From assembly GCA_947650365.1 (NCBI GenBank), contig OX393550.1:69061744-69125743 (forward strand): DNA of 64,000 nucleotides. Direction: 5' to 3'. This DNA is from Chamaelirium japonicum. Lineage: Eukaryota > Streptophyta > Magnoliopsida > Liliales > Melanthiaceae. Made by a program: the position numbers and the translations under genes. Position 1 is the stretch's first letter; each line of letters starts with the position of its first letter. Shown one piece after another: positions 1-9,919 of the stretch. Under the pieces are notes generated by a model. That model had not been told where the DNA came from and searched no databases. It worked only from the letters and a program-made list of their open reading frames with translations.

Positions 1-1980
1 TGGGGATGTGGGGATCAATGCTAGGAAGGACTTGTCAAAATTTGGGATCGATCAGATCATTGGATGTGAAATTATGGATAAAACGGTGTGTAGAATTTTC
101 AAAATCAGCAAGCAGTTTTATATATTTAAAAAAAACAAAATAAACGAGTCCTGTGTAGAATTTTCTAAATCAGCAAGCAGTTTTATATATTAAAAAAAAA
201 ACAAAATAAACGAGTTCTGCAAAGGTCACGACGATCCGATCAATTTTAATGATGACTATGGCAATTATATGGTCTTTAAAGGGATGAATAAGGACAATGA
301 AAGGCAGCGGACATATTGCTTATCTTTAGGGATGCGAAAGGATATTTGTAAATGTCATTTTTGTCAAAACCGTTCTCGATTTACTGAGTCTTAATGTTTT
401 TTTCTCGCATGATTTTCGGAGTCCGATATAGATTTAAAATTATTTTTATATCAATAACCCTTATTTGTAATATTTTGATATTATTTCCAAGGGTTTTGAT
501 ATTTTATAGGATTTGATGGATGTGTCCCCACAAGGACCAATACTTTAGAATTGTTTTCTAAGTGTTGGATTACCAAATACCACAGTGTCGTGCATACACA
601 TCAGCAAAGTTGCAGAATTGACACTTAGTTATGTTTTCTCTATTTTTGCATGGCCAGATCTAAGGGCTATCAAGGGGGGATGGTGTCCCTTATATATGAC
701 CTTATTTCCTTGATTAGGGTAAGTTGGAATAGCAGCCTTTTTGCTTGGAAGCTTGGAGTTTAAACTTTAAAGAGAATACACCCAAATTGGGAAATTTTCT
801 CCCTTCTTCCTTCTTCGAGGGTTTTAATCATTTGATTGCTGATTTGACCTTTGATTCATTCTGAGAATCTGATTTTATCCTTGCATCCGTTTGTGAATCT
901 TTCCATTCGTTGATTGTTTCTTCTCAATTGTTTTCCTCTAGGTTTTGGTTTCTTGAATCAAAACTCCTTTCTTCAAATCCCATTGATTTTGGTTGCTTAT
1001 AATGATCGAGTAGAAAATCCTTGCGAGCAAAATCTTATTAGTGTCCTATCGTTCGGTGTGAGGGGGCAGATCCCTTTATGTCCATCCATAGGGCTTGGAT
1101 GGTGCTTCAGGTGCCTTGTGGATTTCGGATCCTCTCGTGGGAATTGAGAGTTGGGCAACCACAGACAATTATGGGAAGTGGCAAGGTTTAAGCAAAGGAG
1201 ACTATCGTTCCTCGGCGACTGTGTGCGGATTCGGCCAAGCAGTTTCATGTAAATCAGGTTGTGAATTACTGTAGACATTGGGGGTAATCTCTCTACTTGT
1301 ACCTTCATCCTTTTGTTGACCCATGAGAGGTCTCACTTGTGGTAGGTCAAATCATTCAACATCAAAGTTTCGGTTCAGATTCCCCATAGTTCAGCCACTG
1401 GTGCAAGCCTAATCTGTTTGAAACTGTTTAAGATTGGTCTCATCTTGTGGTCTAGTTTAGTGTGTCCAACACACCTTGCACACTACCTTATCTAGTGCAA
1501 GGTTGTCAAGATTGGTATCTCACTATGGATTGGTGGTGGGGGTTGTAGGATGAAATCGTAGGAGCAGATCAAAGGGTTGTAAGATTTTACAGATGAAAAA
1601 TATTATAGATTATAATTTAGATATATGTTAAGAAACCTTAAACATTTATTGAAGACAAGCCAAAATGTCAAAAAACATAGGTGACTTATTAGTTTGAAAG
1701 ATGTATATCATATCAAAAGATAGAGCCCTTGTTTACAAGGGTTAAATTGCAAGTTGCAAAAACATGTGTAAGAAGATCAAGGTTTGAAATTTTGCATATA
1801 TGTTAGCGCGTATAACAAGTCAGTTTGAAAACTAAGTATTGCCATATCCACTAAAATAGGAATTTAACGAGTTAAACTTACATAGTTCTTACTCCTCAAA
1901 AATATTAAATATGCTTCCATATTCAAATGTAATGTCCAAGGAGAAAGAAAACAAAAAAAAAGGAAATCAAAACATATCAT
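1..1980. other. AT-rich intergenic stretch, no gene recognised
   Basis: No long reading frame and no recognisable protein motif is seen. The left edge holds a short tandem duplication (separate entry). The part around 680-1310 looks transcribed or LTR-like (pyrimidine tracts, mixed GC blocks), but I find no paired copy and no TG...CA boundaries, so I leave it unassigned. Confidence 0.5.
88..219. repeat. 65-bp tandem duplication
   Basis: Two adjacent near-identical units start at 88 and 153. Both begin GTGTAGAATTTTC and contain ATCAGCAAGCAG, then an A-rich tract and AAACGAGT. They differ mainly in the length of the A tract. This is probably a simple local duplication in non-coding DNA. Confidence 0.85.
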
Positions 1981-1985
1981 CATTC

Positions 1986-2340
1986 GTCATCGGTGCTAAC
2001 ATCATCATCGAAGTCACAATTAGCACCATCAACACCGAATGGTATCATCCTCGAACCGGTCACCAACATTGGTTATGCTAACATCAAAATCATCTAAGTC
2101 TCTTGAAACATTCAATTACTCATCAACCTTGTCTTCTCTAGCTTTATGAACATCTTCAATCAATGCCTCTCGTATCCTAGCATGTTTAACATCTTAAGAG
2201 AAAAAAGTTATATTAGATAAATGCATTAATAAATAAATCTAAATAATGATTTGACTTTTTTGAAATTACTTCTACTTCCTCTCTGTCACTTTCCTCTACA
2301 TCATGTTGAACTTCTTTCAGAGGCTACTCAGAATTGTGGG
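1986..2340 (-). pseudogene. Degenerate coding-like remnant with acidic tail
   Basis: Read on the minus strand, this stretch gives broken segments with coding-like composition. One segment is charged and helix-like, near 2190-2130 (starts DVKHARIREALIEDVHKA). Another is an acidic terminus near 2030-1986 (CDFDDDVSTDDE, then a stop). In-frame stops and at least one frameshift separate them. I do not recognise the family. Acidic tails of this kind occur in plant hAT-type transposases among many others, so a decayed transposase is only a guess. It could equally be chance in an AT-rich region. Confidence 0.22.
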
Positions 2341-3925
2341 AGTCTATTCAAGAATCATAGAATCCAGTAGTCAACTCAGGACATGAGATTCTTCTTCGGA
2401 TTCTGCTTACGTAAGAGTCTGCAATGCACTTTGGATCTATATTTTTATCATGTTGATCAAGAATCGTTGGATCATACGATCCGGATAGGGAGTTTGAGAA
2501 GCTTGATCCAGTGATCAAGATAATTCACCTTAGTGTGTCCTAACTCCTAAGTGCTACAGTTCTTCCTGATGAAGTGTCACCTTCACCATAGACTGAAGCT
2601 ATACAGGTTAATCAGTGCTCCTCATGGTTTCCTATATACGAGGTTAATTGGTGCTCCTCATGGTTTCCTGTATATGAGTGGGCTACGTGGATACACCATG
2701 AGACCTGTTTTCTATAACAAATGGTCTTGTCAACTACCTAAGTATGTCCCAATAAAATACAAAGTACCCAACAATTCCCAGGAAGTAGAAAGTCATTTTA
2801 TTTGTGCCAAAAATACTGTTACATTGGCTTTTGGGGAATACATTCCCATCGTATCCTATGTTCTCTTTTTTTTTTGGAAAAAACTGTATGATTACCCGAA
2901 TTTGCAATAGAATTTAGAGAAAGTGTGCATAGCAGTCTTTCTTGTTGCATTTAAAACAAAAATGTATATTGTGTTGGTCACAAACAGACTTTTTTGTAAA
3001 TGTATTCTGTTAAATTATAAATGTATCTTGTGCATCCACTGTTATTGTGATGATTTAGCTTTCAAACAAATGGTCCTATATGCTGTAAGGAGTAGACTTC
3101 TATCCCATTGGGTAGATAGGTTATAAATCATTTATCTATAACAATTTAAACATGGCTCACCAAGCCTCATGCCTCATGCCTCATGGTGAGACTCAAGAAA
3201 AACGCCTTGAAGGTTATCCTGTAAGATATATAATCCATTGAGGCTCATCTGCGGAGCATTTCTTGTGTCTTAGTTTACACCTTTTCTAGGAGGCAAGTGC
3301 ATCAGACTTTTGATTATTTGCCAAAGCCAACAGGTTGTACTGATGTTTTTGTGGATTCAAATGCATAGCTTCGGTATGTTATGACATTATATTGTAAGCA
3401 TTAACCTCTCCACTTACACTAAAATATAGCACATCTTACGGTTTCTGCATGTGATAATCTTTGACAAAGTCCAGGATTACGTCTATATTTATACATAATT
3501 ATTGTTCTCTACCTTTAATCTAATTTCACAAAAAGAAAACCCATGCGGCTTATAACATACGTCTTATGGGCTCACTCTTTGCCACGTTGAGAGTCTGGAT
3601 GCCTTGCCCTACATCTCTGACCTTTTGGACACCTTAGATTGGAATTGAGTTCAGGATGAGTTGTCTCTATTGATTAGTTTGAGTGATTTCTTTGCTCTGC
3701 AGTTCTCAACCGTCAGCTTGTGATAAGGCTGCTAAAAGCTCTCTTATTTTTTGACAGTACGATTCTTTCAATAACTTCTCAAACAAAACTTCTCCCACCA
3801 GAAAACTGATTTGAAAGTGCTTTATTCTGTTAGAAGAAATGTTTGATCAACTGATTTTTGAATTAAGTCTTCAGTTTGGTAGGATTTATGAAACTTGAAA
3901 CGAAGATTTGTTCGTTTCTGTTGCA
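2341..3925. other. Non-coding region upstream of the endosulfine-like gene
   Basis: No protein-coding segment is recognised. The region probably contains the promoter, any 5' non-coding exon and first intron of the gene at 3956. A splice-acceptor-like TTGCAG at 3921-3926, 29 bases before the start codon, suggests that the 5' leader is itself spliced. The upstream donor could not be placed. Confidence 0.4.
2605..2676. repeat. 36-bp tandem duplication
   Basis: Two units start at 2605 and 2641. Each contains GTGCTCCTCATGGTTTCCT followed by a TATA-rich end, with a few substitutions between them. It is non-coding. Confidence 0.85.
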
Positions 3926-3955
3926 GCTACCACATAGGATTACTTTGAGCACGTA

Positions 3956-6900
3956 ATGTCAGACATGGAGGCCACTGATGCCAATGAGCAAGCGGAGATG
4001 AATTCCATGCCATCTTCCCAAGAAGAGGTGACATTAATTTTCCTCTTTCTGTTTAAGTTTGGAATTATGTGGAAGTAGTCCATCATACATTCATCATCAA
4101 TTTCACCTAGGGTCGACAAGAATTTTCTGACCAATTACACTAAGGTTGTCAACACTGATTGGTTCTGAAAACCTGACCAAGCAACTTGGCAAGAGCGACA
4201 TTACCAAGAAACCTAGAAAGCCAGTTGGCGGGTAGGGAGACTTATCTTTTTGGTATTTTTTTTGTTTGAGGAACTCCTCTCCGAGGAGGAGAGGATGGGG
4301 TTACGCCAGACCCCAAGCTAAGACTTATCTTGTTGGTTAAGCTGTTTAAGCTCATGCGACCATGGTATGAGTGTAACATAAACTATTTGAACCATTCTAA
4401 TAATGTAATGTCAGGTTTTGTTATAACTGGTGCCTCATGCCGCCTCTTTTGCAGGAGCAAGCAATCAAGAGAAAGTATGGAGGAATTTTACCCAAAAAGA
4501 CACCCCTCATATCCAAGGTAAGTTAGGTAACTTCCCTATTTTTCAATTTGGAAAAAGAACATTTTTGCTCCATTTATCACATAGCTGAATAGTGGTAATT
4601 AGTACTGGTTTCCATTTCACATAATTATTGCGCGATAACTTTCTTTTTCCAGGATCATGAGCGTGCCTTCTTTGATTCTGCTGACTGGGCTCTAGGAAAG
4701 GTATTACTATAAATACATATCAAGATATCAAGTAGCAATTCTCTAACCTGTAATTTAAATGGTTCTCACATATCGCTGACCGACAGCAAGGTGCACCCGT
4801 CGATAAGGCGAAAGGACCACTCGAGGCGCTCAGGCCAAAATTGCAGGTACTCAGCGATATCTACCCTCCATCCTTGAATTGTTTTCTAAAATATTTTACT
4901 AAAAATAAAAATCTGAATTTACTGTTCCTCCGAAATTAAGGGGGTGTTTGGAATGAGGAACTGCTGTTCCGCTTAAACCTCATCCAGAAGAGGGTATTCC
5001 GGTCAACTACTATTTCCAATGTAATTCGATGGTTCAGCGTTCCGGTTAGCATAGAAACGAACGGAGTGATAAACTATCGTTCTGAAGCCCTTCATTCCAC
5101 CGGAACAAATAGTATCCGTTGAGTTTGAAATATGGAACAGCAGATAGAAATGGATTGGTCCGGAACGATGTCAAACACCCCCTAACTACCAAATACAACT
5201 CCTTTGGGTTCCAGGATAAAGCCGTTGTCGCAGGCAGCGGCTTTATTACGATCATTTTTAGAAAAATGGCTCTGGGAAACCACTAATACAAAACAGGGCT
5301 TTAAAAGAAAGCCGCTATTGCAAGCCGCAGCTTTCAGAAGTCCGTTTCAACTAGATCAGCTGTCTGAAACAGTGGTTTTTGTACGAAAAAGAAACCCGCA
5401 ATCTGTGACAGTGCTTTTCATTTTTCACAACCAGGTTTTGTTAAAAAAAAAAGGGGGCGATCTGTGACAGCGCTTTTCATTTTTCACAACCAGGTTTTGT
5501 TAAAAAAAAAAAAAGGGGAGAAAGCCGCTGTCCCTGGCAGCAGCTTTGTGGTGGTACCCAAAGAAGCTGTGTACTCCTAATTAGTGTTGGAGGAACATAA
5601 ATTTTGGATTAATTTTCCCTATTATTTGGAAGAAAAAAATTCTCCATCCTTCCTGTGCTTCATACAAGAAGCAAAATTGAACTGACATGTTTGCTTTCGG
5701 TTCTTTATCTCCACAGTGGGTTATTGTTCTCCAATTTTTTTTATTTAGAAATGCATGGGGATATATTGCTACTGTCATTTATTTCTCATCCACACATAGA
5801 TACATATATGATTATGCTGGATCGACCCTGTGCAATACATGTTTTTCAATGTTAGTGAACTTTTTATTTGTGATGGTGTTTTAGCCCACACCTCAACAGC
5901 AAGTTCGTTCGCGGCGTTCTGTTTACGCATCTACAGATTCTGAAGGTATGTTGGATTTCGAGCTCTATATCGGACTTTTTTACTCCTTTATTGATGCAGT
6001 TATTCATATCATCATCACTCAAGCCTTCACCCCACCAACTATGGAGCTCGACTTTATAGAAGTTTCACGAAGGGCTATGTGAAATTTCTCATTTTATTGT
6101 CAACTTGAGTCGGCCTCCACTGGAGTTGAGTGAGGGGGTGAAAATAAATTAAGTTAAATAATAATAGTTGTTACGAAAACTACGACATCACGTGCAATGT
6201 TCAAATGTGAAGCTAATACACTGTCAACTATCAAAACCACACAAAATGTACTTATGGTAGAAACCTAGCCAAATTTACCAAAGTTTCTGCACTACAAGAC
6301 TACAAACTACAGAAATGATAACACTTGAAGTTTCAAACCTACAATTACTAGGGTTGGAACTCGGGCTGATTGAGTCGGGTTGGAGGTGAACCCAACCCAA
6401 CCCGAGTTGTAGAACCTTCAACCCGCAACCCAACCAAACCACAGAAAAAAAAATTCCAAGTTCGGGTTAAACTCGGGTCAGCGCAAGTTGGTGGGTCGGG
6501 TCGAGTTGCACAGGTTCGTATAATGCTTATTTCCTTACTTGTCCAAAGTTTTGAATTTTAAAGAGCAAAATATCCAAGAAATTTAATTTTTATCCTTAGT
6601 CCTCACCAATAAGATGTCTTACCTCGACTATCTGATTGTTTGTAGCTCTTTGTTTTTGGAATATGATCCATGCATTTTTAGGAAAACGATTCATGAGGTC
6701 TATAGGATGAGTCAAGTGACATGATACACTCAACTTGGGTTCGGATTGGGTCGGTTTGCCCGACCCCTTGGCCCAAGTCCAACCCAAACTTTGTTTGGGT
6801 TGACTTTTTCCAACCAAACCCTATGCAGTCAAAGTCGGTAGTCGGCCCTAGTCGGCCAAGGGCCGACTAGGACTAGTCGGGACTAGTCGGGACTAATTCG

Positions 6901-8247
6901 GGACTAGTTGGCCAAAACTTATTCTAACCCCTCCCCCCCTCCCTAAACATATATGATATATGAACTAGCATAAATGTCAATAAGTATATGATATTAGTCG
7001 GTTAATAACAATACATACCTTTACACTTCACAGCATGGGTAATACATAAGTAACAGTCTAACAGAACATAGTTGTATTAACTTCATGCCCATGTCAAAAG
7101 ACTCAGAACTAAGAATTCATCACAATATTTGTTTGATGATGTTTAATTAGTGAACAACCCCAATTTTGATTATAGGGTTATATGGATATCAACAAATAAA
7201 CTAATTATTTGTCTATGTTTTTATCTGAGATTCTCTGGTGCTCAACAGATGATTATAGGGAAGAGCCATAGTTGTGAGTCTTGCGACTTAAGACTTTGAG
7301 CCAATGTAAAAAAATCTAAACAAAATTGCTTGCAAAGACTTCTTTCAAAAAAATAATTTGCTTGCAGAATGCTGCCTGGGGACTAGTCGGCAGTCGTTAG
7401 TCGGGGACTAGTCGGGCTAGTCGGGTCTAGTCGGGGACTAGTCGGGATTCTGCCCAGCAATGACGGAATCGAAATTAATCGGTCGGCAAAATGCCGCCCA
7501 GGGACTAGTCGGGGACTAGTCGCCGACTAGTCCTGACTTTGATAGCATAGCCCAAACCCAGCCCATCCTTCAAAAAAATGAACCTAAAACCGACCCAGAG
7601 CCAGGTTGGGCCAGGATTGGGTTAGGTTCAACTCTTCCAAGTTGCAACCCTAACGATTACCATAATCATTCTACAACAAACATTTCCATCGTAAGTCCAG
7701 TTGATGTTGCATCTCCCCCTTGTGAGTTGTGACCAGTGGTCACGGTTCGACTCCCGCTATGCCTATGAGTATTTTCACTTGTTGTTACGGATGCTCATGA
7801 TGGGCCCTTCTAGTTGCGGCCCTGTCCTCCGCTCATGTGGCAACTCTCGGGGCCAGGTGGGTCCGTTTGTTCCGCGCTGTGTGTCTTCTCGGTGTGGTGA
7901 CTACCTATGGGGCCTTTCCTACGTTAGTGTACCAAAAAACAAAAAATCTTATCTAACCTCTTCAAACCTTATGCACGACTACATTAACATCTTTTCTATG
8001 CTGTTGTAGCTTTTAAGCCTACTCAATATCCCCCATTCCTTACTCAATATATCCTGATTAGTCTCAACACGTTCACCTAAACAACCTCATTTATGTATTG
8101 TACTTTTTTTTACTTCCCAACACTTGGAAGCATTTCCCCAAATTCTGTTTCTCTTAAATTTTTTGCGTAACTGAAGGTTATTTTTTATCCTTTTTGCCCA
8201 CAGATGGAGGCAATGGTGCTTCTGAGGATGCAGACAACAAGGAGTGA
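3956..8247 (+). CDS. ENSA: Endosulfine/ARPP19-family protein (six coding exons)
   Basis: Spliced gene; inferred coding exons are 3956-4027, 4455-4517, 4653-4700, 4787-4846, 5885-5945 and 8204-8247. All junctions are GT..AG, with phases 0,0,0,0,1, giving 115 aa. The start is the first ATG after an acceptor-like TTGCAG. Exon 2 encodes the family signature KYGGILPKK (about residues 31-39). Exon 3 encodes FFDSADWALGK, whose Ser matches the site in animal ENSA/ARPP19 (FDSGDY) that Greatwall kinase phosphorylates to turn the protein into an inhibitor of PP2A-B55. Exon 4 adds the conserved GPLEALRPKLQ. The ends are acidic (many Asp/Glu) and probably disordered, as in the family, and the length is normal. 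The role as a small cytosolic phosphatase regulator is inferred from the family. The upstream kinase in plants is not shown by this sequence. Introns 4 and 5 are enlarged by transposons; no frame damage is seen. Confidence 0.88.
4940..5182. mobile_element. Tourist-like MITE in intron 4 (TAA target duplication)
   Basis: This 243-bp element has inverted ends GGGGGTGTTTGG and CAAACACCCCC. It is flanked on both sides by TAA (4937-4939 and 5183-5185). A 3-bp TWA duplication with GGG-starting ends is the hallmark of PIF/Harbinger (Tourist) MITEs. There is no coding capacity. It sits wholly within intron 4 of the endosulfine-like gene. Confidence 0.85.
5202..5563. mobile_element. Second TIR element in intron 4
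   Basis: The ends are imperfect inverted repeats of about 40 bp: left CTTTGGGTTCC..AAAGCCG, right CGGCTTT on the opposite strand closing with TACCCAAAG. The internal GCGGCTTT motifs recur in both orientations, giving a foldback look. No clear target duplication was found, so the superfamily is not assigned. Inside, a unit of about 62 bp (containing GATCTGTGACAG..CACAACCAGG) is tandemly duplicated at about 5396-5518, each copy ending in a long A tract. Confidence 0.6.
6349..7652. mobile_element. hAT-like non-autonomous element in intron 5
   Basis: The ends TAGGGTTGGAACTCGG and CCAAGTTGCAACCCTA are inverted repeats. The flanks are ACAATTAC (6341-6348) and ACGATTAC (7653-7660), an 8-bp target duplication with one mismatch. 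TAGGG-type ends plus an 8-bp duplication indicate the hAT superfamily. The outer parts are CCCAACC/GGGTTGG-rich and non-coding. A second element (6821-7550) is nested inside, so the original was only about 570 bp. Confidence 0.75.
6821..7550. mobile_element. Nested hAT-like element with GACTAGTCGG repeats
   Basis: The ends CTATGCAGTCAAAGTC and GACTTTGATAGCATAG are inverted repeats. The flanking 8-mers ACCAAACC (6813-6820) and CCCAAACC (7551-7558) match at seven of eight positions. Subterminal parts at both ends are built of many copies of GACTAGTCGG, which is itself nearly palindromic. Such subterminal repeats often bind transposase in hAT elements; that role is inferred here. There is no coding sequence; the middle (about 6920-7370) is AT-rich. 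Confidence 0.65.
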
Positions 8248-9510
8248 CTGGCCGCTGGTCAGTTCCGTTTGCTGCTGCTGGAGATCACTTTCATTTTTAT
8301 CAGATTTTGTTTCTGTTCCTCGATGGCAGGCCGACAGTCCATTTTTGTCGCTGCCACAAATAATCACTCAAGATGTGTGTGGATTGCTGCCATTGTTTAT
8401 CTGCAGCCGAAACTTGCTCCGCTGGAGGTCGACAGTGCCAATTTTTTTTTTGTTGAACTCAGACTGACTGTATCATCTAGACTTGTATGATCGCCAAAAT
8501 CTGTGCCGATGAATGTCATGGTTTTAGTGGTCAGTCGTCTCACGCCAAGAAATTCAAATCCAAAATTTGTGCAGATGAATGTCAGGGTTCTCGCCCTGCA
8601 AGTTCTTAAATTTTTGCGAAATTGTTTCATGCACCCTAATCAGGTAATGTCTACATAAAGTTTTTTTGTAGAGTTCAGAGTTTTTTTTTTAAATTTCTGT
8701 TTTGCCTCTATTTATCTACATAGTTGATCATAATCAGGAATTCCAACAGAATTATAATAATATCCCTTCCAAGAAATAATAATCCTGACTGATAAATTAT
8801 TAAGGGAATGTAACTTTTAAGTAGCTTCTGACAAATCTTTAGTTTCATTGTCAAAGTAACAAAAGGTGGCATATCTTTGATCATATTTGTTCAAACTTTT
8901 CACCCGAGTGATCTAAAATTTTTGACCATGATACTGCCATGTATTAAGTTAACGATGTGACTTAAATCAAGCAATAAATTGTGGGCACTGAAATTATGAT
9001 CAACAGCCTGGTCCATGCATGTTGAACTGGTCCTTTTTCAATTAAAACTCGAAAGCCTCGTTAAACACAAACAAGAGTCCAAAACAACGACCGGAGTCGC
9101 TAACGAAAGCTAGCGACAAGGTCGAAGGAGGAAGCGGCCTACACTTGTCTAGGAAACATGGGGGTAGCGACAAGGTCGAAGTCGCTAACGAAAGCACAAC
9201 ATGTGTAGCATACAACTGTGGGGCCCACCGTGATTCAAGAAACATGGGGTAGTGGCTCTCATCAGGCGATTTTATGTGACCACCGACCAGGATTCTGGAC
9301 TTGGAGGTGCTGCTCTAAGATTGAGAAATTTTTTTTATAAAAAAATTATCATTTACCATGATTAAAGACAAAAAAAAAAACTTGGCATTATCAATCAATC
9401 AATCATTACAAAATATCCGACTTAGCATCTATCAATGGCAAATGGCGCAAAATCGTCGTCAATCCCCGCTCCTATCAATGGCTGAAACATATGCATTGTT
9501 GTTAAAAGAA
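8248..9510. other. 3' flank of the endosulfine-like gene, no further gene
   Basis: The 3' UTR lies in the first few hundred bases, and the exact poly(A) site cannot be set. A 28-bp stretch is imperfectly repeated at about 8495 and 8563 (shared GATGAATGTCA). At 9070-9250 short repeats occur (GCGACAAGGTCGAAG twice, TCGCTAACGAAAGC twice, AAACATGGGG twice). No open frame is convincing. Confidence 0.5.
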
Positions 9511-9919
9511 CATCAATTTTTAAAAAACAAATTAAAAAATAATTTATTTAGAAGGAACGGATCCAAAACTTTTAATTTAGCAACAACGGACTTATACGGC
9601 AAATCAACTGCTGTATCAGAAAAAAATATTGATGTTTACTTCCCGCGATACTACCCATTAGCTTTTATACGGCAGTCCGATTCTCCTATAAAATCAAGAC
9701 TAGCCGTTAGGATCTATATACGGCAGTCAAGACTGTCATATAACTAGTCGTTGGTCTTTACATGACAGTCAAACTGCCAAATATCTAAGCACGCATCATA
9801 TAAATTACCTATATGGTAATTAAACTGCCATATAAGTCCGTTGCTGCTAAATTAAAAATTTTGAATCTACTCTTTCTAGATAAATTATTTTTTAATTTAT
9901 TTTTAAAAAATTGCTGATA
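9511..9919. mobile_element. Foldback/MITE-like element with ~100-bp arms
   Basis: The left arm (9511-9609) and right arm (9821-9919) are inverted copies of about 100 bp. Shared blocks are TAAAAAATAATTTAT, AATTTAGCA and CAACGGACTTATA. The loop (9610-9820) contains several copies of a CGGCAGT/ACTGCC motif. No transposase frame is present and no target duplication could be fixed. The structure fits a foldback MITE; the superfamily is unknown. Confidence 0.65.

Noticed and set aside
680..1310. Possible solo LTR
   Set aside because: No paired copy, no clear TG...CA ends and no target duplication could be found.
7701..8009. 102-residue plus-strand frame in intron 5
   Set aside because: No motif, lies inside the intron of the endosulfine-like gene and has no splice support.
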